Shown here piece after piece: positions 57,529 through 64,000 of a stretch of DNA of 64,000 nt (its first letter is position 1; every line of letters begins with the position of its first letter). The notes below the pieces were generated by a model. The model was given only the letters and a program-made list of their open reading frames with translations, was not told the DNA's origin and ran no database searches. Both the position numbers and the translations under genes were made by a program. Source of the DNA: Triplophysa rosa (taxonomy: Eukaryota > Chordata > Actinopteri > Cypriniformes > Nemacheilidae); NCBI RefSeq assembly GCF_024868665.1, contig NC_079898.1, forward strand, positions 8,851,200 through 8,915,199, given 5' to 3'.

Positions 57529-58334
57529 TTATATATTTTTTCATATTGGCTTAAATGTATGCTTATTTAAATCAAAGCATTACCTTTTAGTAATGAGAAT
57601 CTAATGAAAATTAAAATTTTGTTTCTTTTATCAGATGAACTAAAAATTCTTAGTATATTTGTATACTTGTACATCAAGCACATTTAGTATATTTGATCTT
57701 GTTAACCTTTCAAGAACATATCCATTCCAGAGCATCCGGATTGATATTTTAAAAGATTATTTGTTATTGTGGTAAGTGAGGCACTGTAAATTAGAATTTA
57801 GAGGAAATAACCTTTATTTTCACAGAAATATCACAATTAAAACATACATTTTAATAGTCCTCTCCTGCGGTAAAACAAATGATGGCATGGGCCACATGCT
57901 GTATAGAAGTCTGTAGAGTAAATTCTTGCCACATAGCTGAACTACATGTCTGTCTCCTCAAAACTACACAAGCAAATCCAAGACATGCATATGTACACGT
58001 CACCCATCTTCACATTTTTCTGAAAATTGTTCGTGCTGCTGATCTTTTCTCACTTTTTGTTTGTGATTGCAAAGCTTCACCAGCAGAGGTCAGTGCTGTG
58101 TTAGTTGTCAACAGTGTAACCAAGGACTACTAGAATCTGATACAATACAAAACCTATAGTATGATGACACCGAATTATCCAATAGAAAACAAAACATGCA
58201 AATGAAAAATTAATTATACACAACATAATTATTAATTACAGAAAGATGTTTTTTTGCATCAATAATGTTCAATTAGCATGCAAAGCAATGGGATTTCAAC
58301 CAAAATGTTTTAATATTTTTAAATAATTATAAAG
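57529..58334. other. Intergenic AT-rich DNA, no gene seen
   Basis: The 84-codon frame at 57879-58133 has no domain, splice context or composition suggesting a gene. No repeat termini could be defined. Confidence 0.4.
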
Positions 58335-59036
58335 TAATTTTTCCTACTATGGTACAGAGTATGTGAGCAGAGCTGAGCGGTGAGAATTTCTGCTCCCCGC
58401 TCACGTGGGTGTTCGCTCCCCCCGCTCCACCGCTCAAAGTGAACCAGACCTCTCCGCTCAATTCCGCTCCCCGCTCACCTATAATTTCATCCCGCTCCGG
58501 TGAAATCACTCCACGCTCGCTCAAATTTAAAATTCCTCTGCATGCCTAACACCTTCCGTTTTCAACCGAAACCTTACCCCTCGTTTACACCGCACACATC
58601 TGTGGCACGTTACGGCTCCGACGCGGCTACCGGAACTGATCACGGTCATTCTAGTCTATGCTTGTGTTTACACCAGATGCGTCGCGGTACGTTTCAAAAG
58701 CATCCCTCGCTAAACATAGGCGCCTAGTCTATTTTTGGCGAACCGGAGCAAGACAGAGCGATCACTCCGGCCTTTGGATAAAAACCCGCTCCACGCTCCG
58801 ACTATATTTTGCACGCTCCGACTATATTTTGCATGCTCCACTCCCCGCTCGCTCCCCGGGCGCTCATATGCTCTGCTATGGTAGCCAATGGTGGTCAAGA
58901 ACTGTTTGGCTATAATCATTCTTTCAAATATCTTTCTCTGTGTTCATAAGATCAAAGATTTTTTACAGATTTGGAACAATTCGAGAGTGAGTAAATGATG
59001 ACAGAATTTTTATTTTTGGGTGAACTATTCGTTTAA
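58335..59036. repeat. Fold-back repeat, copy 4, interrupted by a MITE
   Basis: Part of the left arm survives as taatttttcctactatggta and the right arm as atggtagccaatggtggtca through tttttgggtgaactattcg. Between them sits a roughly 525-bp GC-rich element (58355-58880). The interruption of the family's tactatggtag centre shows which insertion came later. Confidence 0.65.
58355..58880. mobile_element. GC-rich MITE with 'cgctccccgctc' subterminal repeats
   Basis: Ends read agcagagc and gctctgct, inverted. Both subterminal regions are packed with cgctccccgctcac or gctccacgctc variants, for example the twice-repeated gctccgactatattttgca at 58793 and 58815. Composition differs sharply from the AT-rich flanks. 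No transposase frame is convincing. Confidence 0.65.
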
Positions 59037-59780
59037 GCAATATCACAATGCAAGAGTGCTTCTCTTATATTGAAAAACGAATATCGAAAAACCATCATTA
59101 TTTTCGTCACGAGGTTGTGTCACACATTAAACACTCCTGCACCTGTGACGCTATAGCCTACCTTTATACAACCATAGACATACCTAGACGCGGCATTGTC
59201 TGCTGTTAGATTTCAAAAACACAACAAATCCACCAGAAACACCCCTGGAATATTAAGAGTGGCCAAATCAACAATTTTATACATTCTGGGGAAAAAACAC
59301 ACTGGTGAGTTCAGCAACAAATAATCCTGGACGTCTATATAAGATAACAGGGTGGACGATGGCATTATCCTTTAAAAAAAAAAACTTCACAATGTCCAGA
59401 CAAATAAGGAACATAACGAACATATAACGAAATGTTAACTTTTGAAAGTATCATTTCAAATACGGTACAACAGCACTTCTATATACCACTGCAGTGTGCC
59501 GCAATGTACAGCATCTGATAAATTTCTCTCTGCTTTAAGTCTCGCCAACCGGAAACTGCCGAGGGTTCTTCTTGTGAAACGCGGAAGTAACGCATACATA
59601 GCCCATTGATGCCAGAAAATATCCTTTGGGAACAGTTATACTTTTTAAGGGTTAATCAGTGACTTGAATTGATGGCGGGTGTATATTAGTTCATATTTAA
59701 CTTAAGTCTGAATGTGATTGGTTGATTTCAAACACTACCACAATCCCCATTATAAAAGGGTATGCACCAGTGCTCTAATT
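59037..59780. other. Intergenic DNA before DIRS element B
   Basis: AT-rich; no gene or repeat termini recognised. The exact left edge of the DIRS element is uncertain and may lie in 59730-59790. Confidence 0.4.
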
Positions 59781-59859
59781 GAATCAAGGCTTATGGGGGT
59801 CCCCCATAAGTATAACACAACGTTGAGTATAATCACCAGCCCTCAGCACTCTCAGTCAG

Positions 59860-61470
59860 ACAGTGCATTGACCTGCGTAATCGCCAGGCAGGAAAAACAG
59901 CAGAGCCGATCTCCTCCCCGGGGGCCTCCCCACGGCGAGGGTTCCGTACTGCTAGCCATCAAACCACCCCCCGCGGGGACTATGAAGCAGATCGAACCCC
60001 TAGTCCCCCTGTCTCGGTTCCTGGGATCCTGGCTTTGGATTCCCAGACCGTCATGTTGGCTAGGGAAGACGATCCGTCTCGGCTACGCGATCCAATTCGC
60101 CAGACGCCCGCCCAAGTATCGGGGCATCCTTTCTACCTCAGTCAGAGGCAGAGATGCGCCCGTGCTTCAGGCCAAGGTCGCCACCCTTCTGGCGAAGGAA
60201 GCGATCGAGCCCGTCCCTCCAGCCGAGATGTTCAATGGGTTTTACAGCCCGTACTTCATTGTCCCAAAGAAAGTCAGGGAACTGCACCCCATCCTAGATC
60301 TGCGTGCCCTGAACAAGCACCTACACAAGCTGCCATTCAGGATAATCACGCAGAGGCGCATCCTGACGTCTGTCAGATGTCAGGATTGGTTCATGGCAAT
60401 CGACCTGAAGGACGCGTACTTTCATGTCTCGATCCTCCCTCGGCATCGGCCGTTCCTACGGTTCGCTTTCGAGGGGCGGGCATATCAGTCCGTATCATAT
60501 CAGGGCGGGCATCCTCCCCTTCTTTCTGTCCCTGTCTCCATGGGTCTTCACGAAGATCGTGGAAGCCACCCTCCTTCCCCTCAGGGAAAGAGGTGTGCGG
60601 GTACTAAACTATCTCGACGACTGGCTCATCTTGGCACACTCGCGAGATCTGTTGTGTACACACAGGGACCTGGTGCTCCGGCATCTAGATCGTTTGGGGC
60701 TACAGGTCAACTGGGAAAGCTCTCCCCCTTGCAGAGCATCCTCTTTCTCTGTATGGAACTCGACTCTGTCTCCATGACAGCGCGACTGACTACAGAGCGC
60801 GCTCAGTCAGTGTTGAACTGCCTGAAACAGGCAGTCAGCGGTCCCCCTGAAACAATTTCAGAGGCTCCTGGGGCACATGGCGTCCTTGGTGGGGGTGGTC
60901 CCCCTCGGGTTGTTGCACATGCGACCGCTCCAACACTGGCTACAGAGTCAGGTTCCCTGGAGAGCGTGGCACACCGGCAGCAGGCGTATGGTCATCACGC
61001 CTTTCTGCCAACACACCCTGACCCCCTGGTCTTCAATGACCTTCTTGTGGACAGGGGTCCCCCTAGGGCATGTGTCAAGGCACGTCGTGGTGACCATGGA
61101 TGCCTCCCTGCAGGGTTGGGGTGCCGTGTGCAACGGGCACGCAGTGTCGGGGAGGTGGAGGGGCTCCCGCCTGCTTTGGCATATCAACTGCCTGGAGCAG
61201 CCGACGCGCTCCGTCAGTCGACGCCTCGCGGAGAGTGGCGACTCCATCCCCGCGCAGTCCGGCTCATATGGGAGCAGTTCGGCCAGGCGCAGGTGGACCT
61301 GTTTGCCTCCCCGGACTCCACCCATTGTCCGCTTTGGTACTCCCTGACCGGGGGGACCCCTCGGCACGGATGCCCTAGCGCACAGCTGGCCGCGGGACAA
61401 GCGGAAGTATGCCTTCCCCCAGTGAGCCTTATTGCACAGACCCTGTTCAAGGTCAGGGAAGAGGAGCATC
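59860..61470 (+). pseudogene. Reverse transcriptase-RNase H region of DIRS element B (broken)
   Basis: RT motifs: HPILDLRALN and MAIDLKDAYFHVSILPRHR in one frame (to about 60480), then YLDDWLILAHS in another (about 60612-60645). RNase H motif 1, VTMDASLQGWGAV, is near 61090-61130, and LLWHINCLEQ near 61195. The middle of RNase H that element A still shows (the VRVDNTAVV to DFLSR interval) is absent; the sequence jumps to GEWRLHPRAVRLIWEQ. That deletion, plus several frame changes, removes catalytic residues. A 803-codon open frame runs through the region but includes out-of-frame stretches, so its length is misleading. Confidence 0.8.
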
Positions 61471-61639
61471 AAGTGTTACTAGTTGCGCCTTATTGGCCCA
61501 ACCGGACTTGGTTCTCAGAGCTAGTGCTTCTGACAACAACTTCCCCCTGGCCGATTCCCCTGATGAAGGACCTTCTTTCGCAGGGGAAGGGCACGTTATG
61601 GCATCCCAGGCCAGACCTCTGGAACCTCCATGTCTGGCC

Positions 61640-62427
61640 CCTGGAAAAAGTGTATGTTGCCGCCATCGCCACACATCACGAACCAGTTGCTGGCAAGTCT
61701 CTAGGACAGCACGACCTGGTCATTAGGTTCCTTAGGGGCGCGAGAAGGCTGAATCCGCCTCGTCCGCGCTCCGTACCCTCTTGGGACCTTGAAGTGGTCC
61801 TGGCGGGCCTCCAGAGGCCCCCCTTCGAGCCCCTGGGAGAGGCCGCTCTTTCTCATCTTACGATAAAGACGGCCCTCCTGGTGGCGCTCGCCTCCATCAA
61901 GAGGTTAGGGGACCTTCAAGCATTCTCTGTGTCCACGGAATGCCTAGAATTCGGGCCTGGAGACTCTCACGTAATCCTGAGACCACGGCCTGGCTACGTG
62001 CCCAAGGTTCCCACCACTCCCTTCCGGGACCAGGTGGTGAACTTGCAGGCGCTCCCCTGGGGAGGAAGACCCAACCCCATCCGTGTTGTGTCCAGTACAC
62101 ATGCTGCGCCTCTACTTCAGAAGCTCTGAGCAGCTCTTTGTCTGTTTTGGAGGTCAGCAGAAGGGGAGGGCTGTCTCCAAACAGAGACTGGCGCACTGGA
62201 TCGTGGATGCCGTTGCTACAGCATACTGATCTCAAGATCGCCTCTGCCCATTAGGAGTGAGGGCACATTCCACTCGTGGTGTAGCCTCCTCATGGGCACT
62301 GGCTCAGGGCGCCTCTCTGGCAGACATTTGCAGAGCTGCGGGTTGGACTACGCCCAACACCTTCGCGAGGTTCTACAACCTCCGCGTGGAACCGGTGTCA
62401 GCCCGTGTCTTGCAGGGCAACAGGTAA
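61640..62427 (+). pseudogene. Tyrosine recombinase region of DIRS element B (broken)
   Basis: The box-I context IKRLGDLQAFSVSTECLEF lies at about 61895-61950. After a frame change near 62110 come an EQLFVCF block, GVRAHSTRGVASSWAL (the H-x-x-R box, about 62255-62300), TTPNTFARFYNL (catalytic tyrosine, near 62375) and RVLQGNR before a stop at 62425-62427. An in-frame stop (tga near 62228) and the frame change disable it. The order of boxes is complete. Confidence 0.8.
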
Positions 62428-63025
62428 GACCGGCGACCGATAGGGCGTACGCCTGCGAAAGCGCCTTCCCCCCTTCCTCTAGGTGGGTCAGTGCGCTAAT
62501 TCCGCCTCCCTTCTTTCCCCACTGGGTAAAGAACAGGCATTCCATCCATCACTAAGCACCTTAGGCCGGGGAACAGTTGAGTTATCTACCACATAGCTCT
62601 AACCGGACCTAGTGCTCCAGATGTGGTAACCCCTCCCCACTGGGTGGTTCCGTCTGATGTATCCTCATGATTGGTTCCCACCTCGGCAACCCATGACCTC
62701 CCTAGGTGGACTTCCACCTTGCGGTTAACTCCTTCAGTCCGCACATTTTCCCATGAGTTCTCCCCTGATGGTGAGACCATGTTGGTGTCTCCACTAATTC
62801 CTCCCTACGGTAGGTAGTGGTCTCTGTAGCGTTTTTCCCCCAGGGGGGAATAATGCTTACCCAGTGGCCCTTACAGTGCCGGGCGGCTTCTCGCTGTTAG
62901 AGAATCAAGGCCTCCGCCCGTGACGGCCGGTGGCAGGGGCTTCCCACCTTTTCTTCAAAAGCTCTGGGACCCCCTACCTCTCCACTGGACGGTTACAATT
63001 TCGTGCTAGCGCTCACGTCTGACTC
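62428..63025 (+). other. 3' non-coding part of DIRS element B
   Basis: GC-rich non-coding DNA with pyrimidine-rich stretches (ttccccactgggtaaagaac, tttttcccccaggggggaat). No reading frame is supported. Probably the element's 3' untranslated/terminal region; a copy of the hairpin at its 5' end was not seen here. Confidence 0.5.
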
Positions 63026-63029
63026 GCCC

Positions 63030-63213
63030 AGGCCAGGGCATCTCCCACTGGATCACCGCATCTTCTACCACATCGACAGCCTGCTGTACATGACTACGAC
63101 ATCCAGACTGGATGTCCATGCTGTATTTTCAGTATGTGTATTGAAGCTGACCGCAGAGGGGTTTACAGGGTGGAAACCGACGAAGATATACCAGACGGCA
63201 TGTGCATAGACCC
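63030..63213 (+). pseudogene. Regucalcin-like fragment, copy 1
   Basis: Closely matches copy 2 from ggccagg through tataccagacggcatgtgca. Fragments such as [12 protein letters not shown] and, in another frame, the IPDGMCID motif typical of regucalcin (SMP-30 family) can be read. Relative to copy 2 it lacks about 16 bp (agtttggactggtccc). Similarity stops at 63213, where unrelated AT-rich DNA follows. Not a functional exon. Confidence 0.7.
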
Positions 63214-63317
63214 TACAATAATACAGTGCATTAGGGTTTGCTGTATGCTAAGTGTATAGTTATATAAAAGTGTAATGTATTGCAGTTCATTTTATTATAC
63301 CCACGTTTCCCCCACCG

Positions 63318-63981
<664 letters not shown>

Positions 63982-64000
63982 GTGACATAACACATAAGGT

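Larger units (their letters stand above)
59785..63025 (+). mobile_element. DIRS/Ngaro-type retrotransposon, degenerate (element B)
   Basis: A GC-rich block of about 3.2 kb with readable RT, RNase H and tyrosine recombinase motifs on the plus strand. It begins near a perfect hairpin, cttatggggg-t-cccccataag (59790-59810). The gag-like region seems to be missing, and I did not find terminal repeats of the element A type. Its RT is related to but clearly diverged from element A, so it is a different subfamily. The right edge is set where regucalcin-like sequence begins and is approximate. Confidence 0.75.

Noticed and set aside
59718..62129. A single 803-codon gene
   Set aside because: The open frame is real, but known RT and RNase H motifs shift between frames inside it. 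It is a decayed DIRS element whose long frame partly covers non-coding registers.
63003..63213. A regular exon of a functional regucalcin gene
   Set aside because: A 16-bp deletion and a frame shift relative to the neighbouring copy, plus abrupt loss of similarity, mark it as a fragment.

Overview
The window is vertebrate nuclear DNA. Exons are short and spliced with GT-AG borders, the background is AT-rich, and the interspersed repeats look like those of a cyprinid-type teleost: a palindromic fold-back repeat ending in 'gggtgaact', many TIR-bearing MITEs, a tRNA-derived SINE, long CA tracts and DIRS tyrosine-recombinase retrotransposons. I found no bacterial-style operon, CRISPR array or rRNA gene, and no free-standing tRNA gene.

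Layout. (1) 1-3770, +: the 3' part of an atlastin gene, best matched to atlastin-2 (ER membrane-fusion GTPase), including a likely GC-AG intron. (2) 4149-7480, +: a two-coding-exon gene for a coiled-coil protein of about 600 residues, tentatively CCDC110-like, with a near-perfect RFX X-box upstream. (3) 8050-14530, -: a complete hells (LSH) SNF2-family chromatin remodeler gene with 23 coding exons that join in frame to 859 codons plus stop. Two E2F-type sites lie at its 5' end. It is tail-to-tail with gene 2. (4) 14.8-24.2 kb: gene-poor DNA with several mobile-element copies, including a 995-bp TTAA-flanked element with long inverted repeats. (5) 24252-51776, +: a seven-exon gene whose exons join exactly to a 508-aa protein, tentatively of the DUF4657/C8orf58-like family. 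Its introns carry MITEs, a minisatellite, possible conserved non-coding islands and, antisense in intron 5, an almost 5-kb DIRS element with both inverted terminal repeats and the internal complementary region. (6) 54-59 kb: DNA transposons, including one nested in another repeat. (7) 59.8-63.0 kb, +: a second, damaged DIRS-type element. (8) 63.0-64.0 kb, +: two partial, frameshifted regucalcin-like copies, the second with two recognisable exons and running to the window end.

The three confident host genes and the coiled-coil gene have no obvious common pathway, so this looks like an ordinary chromosomal neighbourhood. The most informative structure is the DIRS element at 44588-49548: its internal complementary region still pairs with both outer termini, the hallmark of the DIRS replication cycle, although its reading frames are broken. 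Gene names rest on recalled family similarity; exon borders were derived by hand from splice motifs and frame continuity.
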